Shown: positions 33,695 through 43,803, numbered from the stretch's first letter. The stretch is 64,000 bases of DNA from Modestobacter sp. VKM Ac-2985 (GCF_026967925.1 NZ_JAPVBI010000002.1:496001-560000), one strand, 5' to 3'. Notes: generated by a model not told the origin, from the letters alone. Program-made: numbers and translations.

Positions 33695-33726
33695 CGCATC
33701 GCACGCGCTGCACCACGTGCGATGCG
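33695..33726. terminator. Convergent terminator hairpin
   Basis: Perfect 11-nt arms CGCATCGCACG (33695..33705) and CGTGCGATGCG (33716..33726) with a 10-nt loop, between the FrnE-like gene and the convergent nitronate monooxygenase gene. Partial copies of GCACGCG flank it. Confidence 0.75.
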
Positions 33727-33776
33727 TACACAACCCGTGCAATGCCGCCTCTGGGGCCGCGGCCTCCGCGCCCGGG

Positions 33777-34739
33777 TCAGCCCAGGAGGCGGGGTGCCTT
33801 CTCCAGGGCCCTGCGGGCGTCGGTGGCCAGCCGGCGGACGACGTCGCTCGCCGACTCCTCGCGGGTGACCAGCCCGACCGACTCCCCGGCGTAGACCGGG
33901 GTGTTCTCGAGGTCGCCCTCCGCCCGGGCGCGGCGGACGAGGTCGGCTGCGGCGGTGTCGCCGCGCAGCTCGGTCTCCCGGCCGTGCCAGAGCTGGGTGA
34001 ACTCGTTGACCAGCGCCCGTCCGGGCCAGCGCGCCGGCCAGGGCAGCTCCTGGGCGATGTCGAAGGCGCTGGTCAGCACCGTGTCGTCACCGCCGGCGGC
34101 CCGGATCCGCTCCCGGGCGGCCGGGGAGTTGGCCGCCTCCGTGCAGGACAGGAACGGGGTGCCGATCCAGGCCCCCGCGGCGCCGGCGACCAGGACGGCG
34201 GCCAGCCCGGCACCGGTGGCCACCCCGCCCGCGGCGAGCACCGGCCGGTCGGTCGCGGCCAGCACCTCCTGCAGCAGCGGCAGGGTGGCCCGCTGCCCGG
34301 TGTGCCCGCCGGCCTCGGTGCCCTGCGCCACGATGACGTCGGCCCCGGCCGCCAGGGCGCGGTCCAGGTCGGCCAGCGAGTTCACCGCGGTGGCCACCGC
34401 GATGCCGGCGTCGTGCAGCGGCCCCACGAACGGCTCCGGGTCGCCGAAGGAGACCGACACCAGGGCCGGCTCGGTGGCGATCGCCGCGGCCAGCAGCTCC
34501 GGGCGCCGCTCCAGTGCCCAGGCCATCAGGCCGACCCCGAAGGAGACGTCCGCCTCCGTGGGCAGCCGGGCCTGCTCGGCCAGCCACTCCACCGGGGTGT
34601 CGGACCCGACGCCGATCATGCCCAGCCCGCCGCCGAGGGAGACGGCGCGGGCCAGCTCCCCGCCGGCCACCCCGGCCATCGGGGCACCGAAGACCGGCAC
34701 GTCGAGGTCGAACCAGCGGGTCAGCGGGGTCTTGATCAC
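33777..34739 (-). CDS. Nitronate monooxygenase-type FMN oxidoreductase
   Basis: 320-residue TIM-barrel flavoprotein of the NMO/FabK-like family: VPVFGAPMAGVAGGELARAV, FGVGLMAW, the FMN motif VIVAQGTEAGGHTGQR with the conserved histidine, LAAGGVATGAGLAAVLVAGA and AWIGTPFLSC. It oxidises propionate-3-nitronate-like nitronates in characterised members; the actual substrate here is unproven. GTG 34739 start. It is the downstream partner of an SQR-like gene 65 nt away. Confidence 0.9.
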   Translation of the reverse strand: MIKTPLTRWFDLDVPVFGAPMAGVAGGELARAVSLGGGLGMIGVGSDTPVEWLAEQARLPTEADVSFGVGLMAWALERRPELLAAAIATEPALVSVSFGDPEPFVGPLHDAGIAVATAVNSLADLDRALAAGADVIVAQGTEAGGHTGQRATLPLLQEVLAATDRPVLAAGGVATGAGLAAVLVAGAAGAWIGTPFLSCTEAANSPAARERIRAAGGDDTVLTSAFDIAQELPWPARWPGRALVNEFTQLWHGRETELRGDTAAADLVRRARAEGDLENTPVYAGESVGLVTREESASDVVRRLATDARRALEKAPRLLG

Positions 34740-34803
34740 CCGACCATCGTCGTCCCTCGCTCCACGGGTCGCAGCGGCGGTCAGCGGCCGGTGGTCGACG
34801 GCG

Positions 34804-35988
34804 TCAGACCCGGCCGCGGAGGATGCGGTGCCAGTAGACCTGCGGCAGCCCGTACCGGTCGAAGAGCCACTGCCAGCGGCGCGGCACGAACGGGTCGAGG
34901 AAGGGCACCGACGGCTGCGACCGGTTGTCGCGGTCGACCTCGTTGAGCATCAGCTTCCGGCGGTGCACGGTGATCGGCATGACCGTGTAGCCGCTGTACT
35001 GCTGCATGGGCCTGCCCGTCGCGGCGGCTGAGAGGTTCGTGCTCAGCACGTGCACCTGCTTGCGCAGCGCACCCCCGGACGGGCGGGTCGCGAGGTCGGC
35101 GGCGTCACCGAGACCCCAGATCGACCCGTGGCGGCGGTGCCGCATCGTCCCGGGGTCGACGTCCACCAGGCCGGGGGACGCATCGGCGGCGAGGCCGGCG
35201 TCGGCGATCCAGCGCGGTGCCCGGTAGTGCGGGACGGCGTGCGCGAAGGCGACGTCCTCCAGCACCCGCCGGCCGCCGGGGGAGGTGACCGTGACCGAGT
35301 GCAGGTCGCCGTCCACCTGCTCCACGCGCGACTCGCGCAGCACCTCCACGCCGTAGCCCGCGAACGCCTCCTCGAGGTACCGGTCTGCCTCCGGGATGCC
35401 CGTCCCGGTGGCCGTCGGCAGCACGAGGCGGACCTGCAGGTCGTCGAGCACCCCGGCGCGCCGCCAGTGGTCGCACGCCATCAGGAGCGGCTTGAGCGCG
35501 GTCGGCCCGCACGACGCCGGCTCCGGCGGCACGGTGAAGACGACCGAGCCCGACCGCAGCGACGTCACGCTCGGCCACACCAGCGGGGCGCTGCCCGGCA
35601 CGTAGGAGGACGCGGCCCAGCCCTCGGCGTACGCCGACCGGAGCCCAGGCGTCTCGTCCCAGTCCTCCACGAGGCCCGGGCAGAGCACGAGGGTCGAGCA
35701 GTGCAGGCTCCGACCCCCGCGGGTCCGCACCGTCATGGCCGCGGGGTCGACGGCGTCGACGGCGTCGCGGATCCAGGTGCACCCGTCGGGCACGACGTCG
35801 GCCATCGGGCGCTCGAGGTCGGCCATCGTCGCCTCGCCCGCGGCGACGTAGTTCAACAGCGGTTTGTACCGGTGCACCGGGGACGGCGCGACGACGGCGA
35901 CGTCCTCCATCCCGTCCCGGAGCAGCCGCGCCGCGAGGGAGATCCCGGCGTTGCCGCCGCCCACGATGAGTACCTCGGTGTGCTCCAC
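34804..35988 (-). CDS. SQR-like NAD(P)/FAD-dependent oxidoreductase
   Basis: 394-residue two-dinucleotide-fold flavoprotein: FAD motif VLIVGGGNAGISLAARLLRDG, HRYKPLLNYVAAGEA as in sulfide:quinone reductases, VFTVPPEPASCGPTALKPLL, and the second FAD motif HGSIWGLGDAADLATRPSGGALRKQ. Only one of the usual redox cysteines is evident (in EPASCGP), so it may not be a true sulfide:quinone reductase; an NDH-2-like or type IV/V SQR role is possible. The C-terminus (RRWQWLFDRYGLPQVYWHRIL) is amphipathic and could anchor to the membrane. Confidence 0.85.
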   Translation of the reverse strand: MEHTEVLIVGGGNAGISLAARLLRDGMEDVAVVAPSPVHRYKPLLNYVAAGEATMADLERPMADVVPDGCTWIRDAVDAVDPAAMTVRTRGGRSLHCSTLVLCPGLVEDWDETPGLRSAYAEGWAASSYVPGSAPLVWPSVTSLRSGSVVFTVPPEPASCGPTALKPLLMACDHWRRAGVLDDLQVRLVLPTATGTGIPEADRYLEEAFAGYGVEVLRESRVEQVDGDLHSVTVTSPGGRRVLEDVAFAHAVPHYRAPRWIADAGLAADASPGLVDVDPGTMRHRRHGSIWGLGDAADLATRPSGGALRKQVHVLSTNLSAAATGRPMQQYSGYTVMPITVHRRKLMLNEVDRDNRSQPSVPFLDPFVPRRWQWLFDRYGLPQVYWHRILRGRV

Positions 35989-36209
35989 GTCCGCTCCCGC
36001 TCCTCACGCCGCGGACCCTCGGTCACCGCCGCAGCTCGGCCACGGTGCCCACCCTGCCCAGCTCCTGCGAGTTGCGCAGGGCGTGGACGGGCGTGACCCG
36101 GTCCTCCGCGATGACGGACGTGGTCACCATGGGCCCTGCACGTCGCCGACGTTCACCCCACCCAGGTCTCCTGCACGTCGTCGTCGACGACGCCGCGCCT
36201 TCGCCGTGT

Positions 36210-36710
36210 TCAGCGGCGGGTGACGTCGGCGGTGAACGCCTGCAGCCGCTTGCGCAGGCCGATGGCCTGCTCCTCGATCGCGAGCGCCTGCAGCTCCTCG
36301 TCCAGGTGCTGCGCCGACGGCGGCACGGCGGTCACCCGGCTCGCGCAGCCCAGGTCGGCGCAGATGTAGGTGCCCACGGTGTTGCCGTTGCGGCCGGCCT
36401 CGCCGACCCGCCGCGCGGCGAACAGCGAGACGTCGGCGGCCGACTGCACCGAGTGGCACAGCAGGCACATCGCGGAGCGGCGGCTGGACATCTTCGTGTC
36501 GGCGGCCCGCAGCGCGATGCCGATGGGGTCGCCGTCCTGCTCGTGCACCAGGTAGCCGCGGAGCTCGGCCTTGGCGTCCCGCCAGCCGAGGACGTCGAGC
36601 GACGCCCAGTCCCGCTCGGCCAGGTCGCGGGGCGGTGTGAGGGACGCGGCCTCGCTGCGGGAGCAGTTGACCATCGAGCGACGGATCGCCGCCTCGGTCA
36701 GGGCGTGCAC
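36210..36710 (-). CDS. FBP domain protein (EF-G-binding-type treble-clef zinc finger)
   Basis: 166-residue protein of the FBP_C family related to the fusidic-acid-resistance EF-G-binding fold. Zinc ligands are the two knuckles CLLC (in RRSAMCLLCHSVQ) and C..LGC (YICADLGCASRV). The N-terminal helical part begins VHALTEAAIRRSMVNCSRSE, then LTPPRDLAERDWASLDVLGW. GTG 36710 is supported by GGAGGT 5 nt upstream. Fusidic acid resistance is not implied for actinobacterial members; a ribosome-associated role is plausible. The 220 nt downstream to 35989 hold no gene I can support. Confidence 0.88.
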   Translation of the reverse strand: MHALTEAAIRRSMVNCSRSEAASLTPPRDLAERDWASLDVLGWRDAKAELRGYLVHEQDGDPIGIALRAADTKMSSRRSAMCLLCHSVQSAADVSLFAARRVGEAGRNGNTVGTYICADLGCASRVTAVPPSAQHLDEELQALAIEEQAIGLRKRLQAFTADVTRR

Positions 36711-36799
36711 GCAGGACCTCCAGGAGCGTCGGGACGGGACGGCCGCAGACGCTACGTACCGCGCCCGCCCCGACGCACCCGGATTTCCCACCCGCCCGG

Positions 36800-36827
36800 T
36801 CCCACCACAATGGCCATTTTGGTGGGA
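36800..36827. repeat. Palindrome with AATGGCCATT core (copy 3 of 3)
   Basis: Loop-free 28-nt inverted repeat (13 of 14 pairs) with CCCACC and GGTGGG flanking an AATGGCCATTTT core. It lies between the FBP gene start and the stop of the ferritin-like gene, 7 nt from the latter. The outer arms resemble those of copy 2 (CCACC/GGTGG). Confidence 0.8.
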
Positions 36828-36833
36828 ACGGGG

Positions 36834-37076
36834 TCAGCTGGTGGCGGGGCCGCCGTGCTCGGTGCCGGAGAGCGTGCGGAGCAGGTCGTGGGCGCGTGCG
36901 GCGCGCTTCGAGTCCTGCTCCATCACCTCGCGGAAGAACGCGGCGACGTCGTCCAAGCCGGCGTTCTCGGCGTCCCGGACGTACTGGCCGTAGTCGTGCC
37001 CGGCCTTGAGGGAGTGGTACTGGACGGAGATCAGGTCGAACGTGACGTCGGCGAAGCCGGTCTCACCGGTGGCCAT
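36834..37076 (-). CDS. Small helical protein, ferritin-like in appearance
   Basis: 80-residue all-helical protein MATGETGFADVTFDLISVQ, then a YHSLKAGHDYGQY block and FFREVMEQDSKRAARAHDLL. The spacing of Glu/His (YHSLKAGHDY, DAENAG, FREVMEQDS) recalls half of a ferritin-like four-helix bundle, which would need dimerisation to make a metal site; this is inference. Such short proteins are frequent and unnamed in actinobacteria. GAGGAGG precedes ATG 37076. Confidence 0.75.
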   Translation of the reverse strand: MATGETGFADVTFDLISVQYHSLKAGHDYGQYVRDAENAGLDDVAAFFREVMEQDSKRAARAHDLLRTLSGTEHGGPATS

Positions 37077-37181
37077 GGGTCCTCCTCGGGGAGTGCGTAC
37101 GGGGCCGTTGCTCGACACGTGCGTCCCCGCGCTACCCGCCCGCCGCGAGGGCGACACGCGTCCGGGCCGGACCGGTCCGTC

Positions 37182-37418
37182 TCAGGTCTGGTCGTTGGTC
37201 GGGGCCTCGCCCACCGCGCCGGCGAAGCCGCCGGTCACGTCACCGCCGCCGGCCTCGTCGGCCTCGGTACGGGAGGTGGCGAGCTCGTCCTCGCCGGTCG
37301 AGGTCTGGTCGTCCTCGGTGGAGGCGAGGTCCTCGCCCTCGCCGAGGGCGCCGGGGTCGGCCTGCAGCGTGCGCGGGTCGTTCAGGGGGTCGGGGACGTC
37401 GGGATCGGTGACGGTCAT
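37182..37418 (-). CDS. Small acidic, disordered hypothetical protein
   Basis: 78-residue protein composed mainly of Asp, Glu, Thr, Gly and Ala (GEGEDLASTEDDQTSTGEDE), with no cysteine, no membrane segment and no domain I recognise. It is likely intrinsically disordered. It diverges from arsR across about 80 nt and is 105 nt upstream of the ferritin-like gene. The coding call rests on codon bias and conserved-style actinobacterial composition, so confidence is moderate. Confidence 0.6.
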   Translation of the reverse strand: MTVTDPDVPDPLNDPRTLQADPGALGEGEDLASTEDDQTSTGEDELATSRTEADEAGGGDVTGGFAGAVGEAPTNDQT

Positions 37419-37462
37419 GACCCGACCGTGCCCCGGTGGTGCGCCGTCCGAACGTGCGTAAC

Positions 37463-37492
37463 TGGACAGTTAATTAAGTCCTCTGTTACACA
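37463..37492 (+). promoter_or_regulatory. Promoter with TTAATTAA-containing operator; leaderless transcript predicted
   Basis: TGGACA (37463..37468) and TACACA (37487..37492) are 18 nt apart. The spacer holds TTAATTAA inside the partial dyad GGAC..GTCC, the most AT-rich spot in the region and a likely ArsR operator. The transcription start would fall at about 37499-37500, on the GTG codon, and there is no Shine-Dalgarno. Confidence 0.6.
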
Positions 37493-37499
37493 TCTGCGC

Positions 37500-37829
37500 G
37501 TGGAGGCTCTCGCGGCCCTGGCCGACCCGACCCGGCGGCAGATCGTCGCCCTGCTCGCCGTCGGTGAGCGGGGCGCAGGCGAGCTGGCCGGGCAGTTCCC
37601 GGTCAGCCGTCCGGCGATCAGCCGGCACCTGCGGGTGCTCCGCGAGGCCGGGCTGGTGCGGGTCCGGGTGGAGGGGCAGCGCCGGGTCTACGCGCTGGAC
37701 CCGGCGCCGCTGTCGGAGCTGGACGCCTGGCTGGCCCCCTACCGGCGGCTGTGGGCGCAGCGGCTGGACGCGCTGGACACCGAGATCGCCCGCGGACGGC
37801 GGGCACGGACGCAGGAGGACGGTCGATGA
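37500..37829 (+). CDS. ArsR family transcriptional regulator
   Basis: 109-residue winged-helix repressor: VEALAALADPTRRQIVALLAVGER (core LADPTRRQIVALL), SRPAISRHLRVLREAGLVRVRVEGQRRVYALDP. It lacks the CxC metal motif, fitting the subgroup paired with AHSA1/SRPBCC genes. GTG at 37500 appears leaderless. Stop and next start overlap (ATGA), so the AHSA1 gene is translationally coupled; autoregulation through the upstream TTAATTAA site is likely. Confidence 0.9.
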   Translation: MEALAALADPTRRQIVALLAVGERGAGELAGQFPVSRPAISRHLRVLREAGLVRVRVEGQRRVYALDPAPLSELDAWLAPYRRLWAQRLDALDTEIARGRRARTQEDGR

Positions 37830-38329
37830 CGACACCGGACGAGCGACTGGGGCAGGTCACCGAACTGCCGGAGGGCGTACGGCTGCGGTTCCGCCGCAGC
37901 TGGCCGGACCCGATCGACGACGTCTGGGCGGCGCTCACCGAGCCCGACCGGATGGTCCGCTGGATCGGCACGTACGAGGGTGAGCGCCGGGTCGGCGGGT
38001 CGGGCACGTTCACGATGACCCACGAGGACTCGCCGATCGGTGAGCCGATGCGGATCGTGGAGTGCGAGGCGCCGCGCCGGCTGGTGGTCGACTGGGACAC
38101 CGAGGAGGGCTGGCGGGTGGAGCTCGACCTGACCGCCCAGGACGGCCAGACGGTCCTGCTGTTCACCCAGCTCTTCCCGCCGGGCACCGAGATCACCGAC
38201 TACGTGCTGGGCTGGCACTGGTACCTGGACAAGTTCGACGCCGAGGTGGGCGACCGCCCGGCGCCCGGTGACTGGGACGGCTTCCTCGCCGCCACCGGCC
38301 CGGCCTACGGGCGCGCGCCTCAGGCCTGA
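37826..38329 (+). CDS. SRPBCC/AHSA1 domain protein
   Basis: 167-residue START-like (AHSA1) protein with LRFRRSWPDPIDDVWAALTEPDRMVRWIG at the start, EPMRIVECEAPRRLVVDW in the middle and FTQLFPPGTEITDYVLGWHWYLD near the end. The fold forms a hydrophobic ligand cavity; the ligand is unknown. The ArsR-AHSA1 pair is a common actinobacterial module, in which the regulator probably senses something related to this protein's ligand. Confidence 0.9.
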   Translation: MTTPDERLGQVTELPEGVRLRFRRSWPDPIDDVWAALTEPDRMVRWIGTYEGERRVGGSGTFTMTHEDSPIGEPMRIVECEAPRRLVVDWDTEEGWRVELDLTAQDGQTVLLFTQLFPPGTEITDYVLGWHWYLDKFDAEVGDRPAPGDWDGFLAATGPAYGRAPQA

Positions 38330-38333
38330 GCAG

Positions 38334-38405
38334 GGGTTGAGCCGCCCGACCTGACGTCCAGCCGCGCCACGACATGGCTCAACGTCTGGCCGGGCGGCTC
38401 AACCC
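38334..38405. terminator. Convergent hairpin with 15-nt perfect arms
   Basis: GGGTTGAGCCGCCCG (38334..38348) pairs perfectly with CGGGCGGCTCAACCC (38391..38405). The 42-nt interior contains a further GGCTCAACGTC resembling the arm, so alternative folds exist. It starts 5 nt after the AHSA1 stop; the old-yellow-enzyme gene converges from the right. Confidence 0.8.
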
Positions 38406-38470
38406 GGGGCGGCGATGCGGCTCCGCCCGGGGTCGGCCAGTTCGGGGCCATGACCTGGCCCGGCCCCGGC

Positions 38471-39643
38471 TCAGGCCTGGGCGGCCCGGGCCTGCTCGAC
38501 GTGGACCGGGTCCGGCCCGGTCCACGGGCCCAGCCGGTGCAGCAGCCGGTCGCGGGAGGCCAGCCGCGGGCCGGCCTGGACCGGGTAGGCGTCGTAGGAG
38601 CTGGTCAGCGCGCGGGCGGCGTGCAGGGCGAAGTTCGGGTCGTCCTGCGCCTCCCGGGCGACGGCGACCAGGTCGGCCTGCCCGGTGGCCACGACGGCGT
38701 CGGCCTGCTGCGGGTCGACGAGCAGGCCCACGGCCATGGTCGGGATGCCGACCTGCTCCTTGATCGCGGCGGCGAAGGGCACCTGGTACCCGTAGCCGAT
38801 CGGGTGCTCCCAGCCGCTGCCGATGCCCCCGCCGGAGACGTCGATCGCATCGACCCCGAGGGCCTTCAGCTCCCGGCAGAAGGCGATCGTGTCGGCCAGC
38901 GTCGTCCCCTCGCGGGTGGCGTCGACGGCGGAGACCCGCACCATCAGCGGCAGGTCGGCCGGCCAGACGGCGCGCACCGCTTCGACCACCTCGAGCGGGA
39001 ACCGCATCCGGTTCTCCAACGACCCCCCGTAGGCGTCCGTGCGGGTGTTGGTCAGCGGCGACAGGAACTCGTTGAGCAGGTAGCCGTGCGCGGTGTGCAC
39101 CTCGGCCAGCTGGAACCCGGCGGTCAGCGCCCGGCGGGCGGCGGCGACGAACGCGTCGCGCACCGCGGGGAGCTCCTCGACCGCCAGGGCGCGGGGGGCC
39201 GGCCAGCCGTCGCCCATCGGGACGCCGCTGGGGGAGACCGGCGTCCACGGGACGTCGCCGGGCCGGGCGTTCTCCGCGGTGACCGGGCCGTCGCCGTCCC
39301 AGGGGCGCAGCGTGCTGCCCTTGCCGCCGGCGTGGGCCAGCTGGATCGCCGGCACGCTGCCGTGCTGGCGCAGGAAGGCGGCGACGCGGGCCAGGCCGGG
39401 CACCTGCTCGTCGTTCCACAGGCCGACGTCGCCGGGGGTGATCCGGCCCTCGGCGGTCACGCCGGTGGCCTCGACCATCACCAGGCCGAAGCCGCCGAGG
39501 GCGAACCGGCCCAGGTGGGCCAGGTGGTAGTCGCCGACCACCCCGTCGGAGACGCAGTACTGGCACATCGGCGCGACCGCGAGGCGGTTGGGGAGGGTGA
39601 CCCCGCGCAGGGTCAGGGGCTGCAGGAGCTGAGGTGTGCTCAC
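38471..39643 (-). CDS. NADH:flavin oxidoreductase, old yellow enzyme (YqjM-like)
   Basis: 390-residue FMN TIM-barrel ene-reductase. APMCQYCVSDG carries the YqjM-type flavin-tuning cysteine; AIQLAHAGGKGS, the substrate-binding pair in HTAHGYLLNEFLSPLTN, YGGSLENRMRFPLEVV and the FMN phosphate site MAVGLLVDPQQAD are all present. It reduces activated C=C bonds with NAD(P)H in characterised relatives. The GTG at 39643 sets the usual N-terminus; the ribosome site is weak. It diverges from PEP carboxykinase. Confidence 0.92.
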   Translation of the reverse strand: MSTPQLLQPLTLRGVTLPNRLAVAPMCQYCVSDGVVGDYHLAHLGRFALGGFGLVMVEATGVTAEGRITPGDVGLWNDEQVPGLARVAAFLRQHGSVPAIQLAHAGGKGSTLRPWDGDGPVTAENARPGDVPWTPVSPSGVPMGDGWPAPRALAVEELPAVRDAFVAAARRALTAGFQLAEVHTAHGYLLNEFLSPLTNTRTDAYGGSLENRMRFPLEVVEAVRAVWPADLPLMVRVSAVDATREGTTLADTIAFCRELKALGVDAIDVSGGGIGSGWEHPIGYGYQVPFAAAIKEQVGIPTMAVGLLVDPQQADAVVATGQADLVAVAREAQDDPNFALHAARALTSSYDAYPVQAGPRLASRDRLLHRLGPWTGPDPVHVEQARAAQA

Positions 39644-39705
39644 GACCGCCGTCAACCGCAGGGCGGCCGGGAGGCATTCCAGGGGGAGCTGCGTCACACT
39701 CTGGG

Positions 39706-39723
39706 TAGACGTTCTAGACGTAC
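39706..39723. repeat. Tandem 9-mer direct repeat upstream of PEP carboxykinase
   Basis: TAGACGTTC and TAGACGTAC lie head to tail, the junction also forming a near-palindrome around CTAG. It sits 112 nt before the pckG start in the divergent gap and is a candidate binding site for a regulator of gluconeogenesis. Function is unproven. Confidence 0.5.
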
Positions 39724-39834
39724 GCCTTCTGACCGGTAGCCTGGCCCGATCCCCCGGCCCCAGCGTTGCGGCCGGGGGGTCGACACAACGCCGGTGCGAC
39801 ACCCACACCGGCGGCACCCGAAGGAGGAGACGCC

Positions 39835-41649
<1,815 letters not shown>

Positions 41650-41669
41650 GCCGCAGGCGCACGGACCGG

Positions 41670-41691
41670 GTCGGCCGCCGCGGAGGCCGAC
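41670..41691 (+). terminator. Terminator hairpin after pckG
   Basis: GTCGGCC (41670..41676) and GGCCGAC (41685..41691) with an 8-nt loop, 21 nt after the stop. Confidence 0.65.
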
Positions 41692-41695
41692 CCAC

Positions 41696-41746
41696 GGGAC
41701 GAGGTCCCGCTCATCGACAGCGTCGTCGGGGGCGGGACCTCGTCGC
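41696..41746. repeat. Second inverted repeat between pckG and the MFS gene
   Basis: GGGACGAGGTCCCGC (41696..41710) pairs with GCGGGACCTCGTCGC (41732..41746), 14 of 15 positions, loop 21 nt. It is independent of the terminator just upstream. Each arm itself contains the short palindrome GGGAC..GTCCC. Confidence 0.75.
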
Positions 41747-41809
41747 GTTCGGCGACGCTCCGCCGTCGTGCCGCCGGTGGTGGCGCGGTCGGGTTAGCGT
41801 GGCGACGGC

Positions 41810-43057
41810 GTGCCCATCCCCGTGACGGAGGCCAGTCCGCTCGTGCCCAACCCGTACCTGCACGTCCTGCGGACCCCGCATGCGCTGCCGATGGTGCTGG
41901 CCGCGTTCATCGGCCGGCTCCCGCTGTCGATGATCGGCCTGGGCAGTGTGCTGCTCGTCCAGTCCGAGACGGGTTCCTACGGACTGGGCGGTGCGGTCGC
42001 CGCCGTGGGTGCGATCGCCACCGCGATCGCCGGGCCGGTGATCGGTCGGCTGGCCGACACCCACGCCCAGCGCCGGGTGCTGCTGAGCGTGCTGGCGGTC
42101 TTCATCGTCTCGGGGGTGACCTTCCTCTGGTCGGTGCGCGGCGGCTGGCCGCTGTGGACGGTCTTCCTCTCCGCCGCCGCGGCCGGGGCCAGCATCCCGC
42201 CGGTCTCCTCGATGATCCGGGTCCGCTGGACCCACCTGCTCCGCGGCACCCCGCGGCTGCCCACCGCGCTGGCGATGGAGTCGGTGGTCGACGAGTTCGT
42301 CTTCATCGTCGGGCCGGTGCTGGTCACCTTCCTGTCCACCACCGGGCACACCACCTCGGGGCTGGTCACCGCGTTCACACTGGCCGCGGTCGGCGGGCTG
42401 CTGTTCGCCGTCCAGGGCCACACCGAGCCGCCGCCGGCCGCGCACGGGCACCGGCGGGGTGCCTCGGCGATCCGGGTGCGCGGGCTGCGGGTGCTGTTCG
42501 TCGTCGGGGCCGCGGTCGGCGCCATCCTCGGGGCGCTGGAGATCGGGCTGGTCGCGTTCGCCGACGAGGTCGGCCAGCGGTCGCTGTCCGGGCTGCTCAT
42601 CGCGGCCCTGGCCGCCGGTTCGATGTTCGCCGGCATCGGCTGGGGCGTCGTGCACTGGAAGGTGCGGCTGCGGCACCGGCTGGTCGCCGCCCTCGTCGTC
42701 CTGACCGTGCTGACCCTGCCGCTGGTGCTGGTGACCGACTACTGGCTGATGCTGCCGCTCGTCGTGGTCGCCGGCATCGCGGTCTCTCCCTCGCTGATCA
42801 GCGCCTTCACGCTGGCCGAGGTGCTCGTGCCCCGCTCGGCGGTCACCGAGGCGTTCACCTGGATCGGCACCGCGCTCGCCCTGGGCGTGGCGATCGGGGC
42901 GTCGGTCGCCGGGAAGATCGTGGACGTGGTCGGGGCCAACGCCAGTTTCCTGGTCGCCACGGTCGCCGCGGGGCTGGCCGCGGTGGTGGTCGGCCTGGGG
43001 CAGCGGACGCTGCACGTGCCGGCCGAGCACGCCGCCTCCCCGGCGCTGGCCCACTGA
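41810..43057 (+). CDS. MFS transporter
   Basis: 415-residue major facilitator with about twelve hydrophobic segments. The loop 2-3 motif appears as GRLADTHAQRRVLL (near residue 78), and the region PRLPTALAMESVVDEFVFIVGP matches a common actinobacterial uncharacterised MFS subgroup. The central loop is short and histidine-rich (HTEPPPAAHGHRRG). Substrate unknown. GTG 41810; ribosome site weak. Gap of 73 nt to the acVLRF1 gene on the same strand. Confidence 0.9.
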   Translation: MPIPVTEASPLVPNPYLHVLRTPHALPMVLAAFIGRLPLSMIGLGSVLLVQSETGSYGLGGAVAAVGAIATAIAGPVIGRLADTHAQRRVLLSVLAVFIVSGVTFLWSVRGGWPLWTVFLSAAAAGASIPPVSSMIRVRWTHLLRGTPRLPTALAMESVVDEFVFIVGPVLVTFLSTTGHTTSGLVTAFTLAAVGGLLFAVQGHTEPPPAAHGHRRGASAIRVRGLRVLFVVGAAVGAILGALEIGLVAFADEVGQRSLSGLLIAALAAGSMFAGIGWGVVHWKVRLRHRLVAALVVLTVLTLPLVLVTDYWLMLPLVVVAGIAVSPSLISAFTLAEVLVPRSAVTEAFTWIGTALALGVAIGASVAGKIVDVVGANASFLVATVAAGLAAVVVGLGQRTLHVPAEHAASPALAH

Positions 43058-43130
43058 CGGAGCCCCCTCGCGCGCATGCGGTGGGACCCGGGCGGGAGCC
43101 GGCAGAGGCTGCTGCTGCGATGCTCCGCGG

Positions 43131-43796
43131 ATGACCTCCCCTCGCCCCGCCGCCGGAGGCGGGCGCCTGCTCGGGGTCGCCCCCGAGCGGCTGGACCGCT
43201 GGCTGGACGGTGTGGCGCAGCGGCACGGCGCGTTCGCCGACGTGCAGGTCGACGACGCGGGCCTGCTCACGGTGACCTGCCAGGACACCACCACGGTGCG
43301 GCTGACCGCGCCCTACGGCTGGACGCCGGGCCCGGCGCCGCTGACCGCCTTCAGCGCCGCCGCCAAGGCGCCGCGACGCACCGCCGTCCTGCTGGTCCGG
43401 CGCGGGCGCTGGGCGGTCGGGGTGTTCGACGGCGCGGACCTCGTCGTCTCCAAGGTCGACACCCGCCAGGTGCAGGGCCGCACGGCAGCCGGCGGCTGGT
43501 CTCAGCAGCGCTTCGCCCGGCGGCGCGGGCACCAGACCGACGCCGTCGTCAGCCATGCCGCGGACACCGCCGCCCGGGTGCTGCTGCCGCACGCCGGCAC
43601 GCTCGTGGCACTCGCGCCGGGCGGGGACAAGGGCCTGGCCGCGGAGGTGCTCACCGACCCGCGGCTCCGCCCGCTGGCCGACCTGCCGCGACTGCCCGCG
43701 CTGGACGTCGGCGAGCCGACCAAGGTGGTGCTGCTGGCGACGCCGGCCCAGTTCCGCGCCGTCCGGGTGCACATCGTGGAACCGGGTGACCGGTGA
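43131..43796 (+). CDS. acVLRF1 family peptidyl-tRNA hydrolase
   Basis: 221-residue actinobacterial Vms1-like release factor. The VLRF1 fold is an RNase-H/eRF1-domain-2-like module that cleaves peptidyl-tRNA on stalled ribosomes or 50S subunits. The catalytic loop GGWSQQRFARRR is at residues 121-132 with Q125 the likely catalytic glutamine; VGVFDGADLVVSKVDTRQVQGR precedes it (core FDGADLVVSKVDTR). The C-terminal half (GTLVALAPGGDKGLAAEVL, LDVGEPTKVVLLATPAQFRAV) is also typical. It would act in ribosome-associated quality control with tmRNA- or RqcH-type systems elsewhere. Confidence 0.88.
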   Translation: MTSPRPAAGGGRLLGVAPERLDRWLDGVAQRHGAFADVQVDDAGLLTVTCQDTTTVRLTAPYGWTPGPAPLTAFSAAAKAPRRTAVLLVRRGRWAVGVFDGADLVVSKVDTRQVQGRTAAGGWSQQRFARRRGHQTDAVVSHAADTAARVLLPHAGTLVALAPGGDKGLAAEVLTDPRLRPLADLPRLPALDVGEPTKVVLLATPAQFRAVRVHIVEPGDR

Positions 43797-43803
43797 GGCC
43801 GGC

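Noticed and set aside
36001-36209. Possible small gene between the SQR-like and FBP genes
   Set aside because: Frames here have no ribosome site, no family resemblance and run into the neighbouring genes; I see only a GTCGTCGACGAC palindrome of doubtful meaning.
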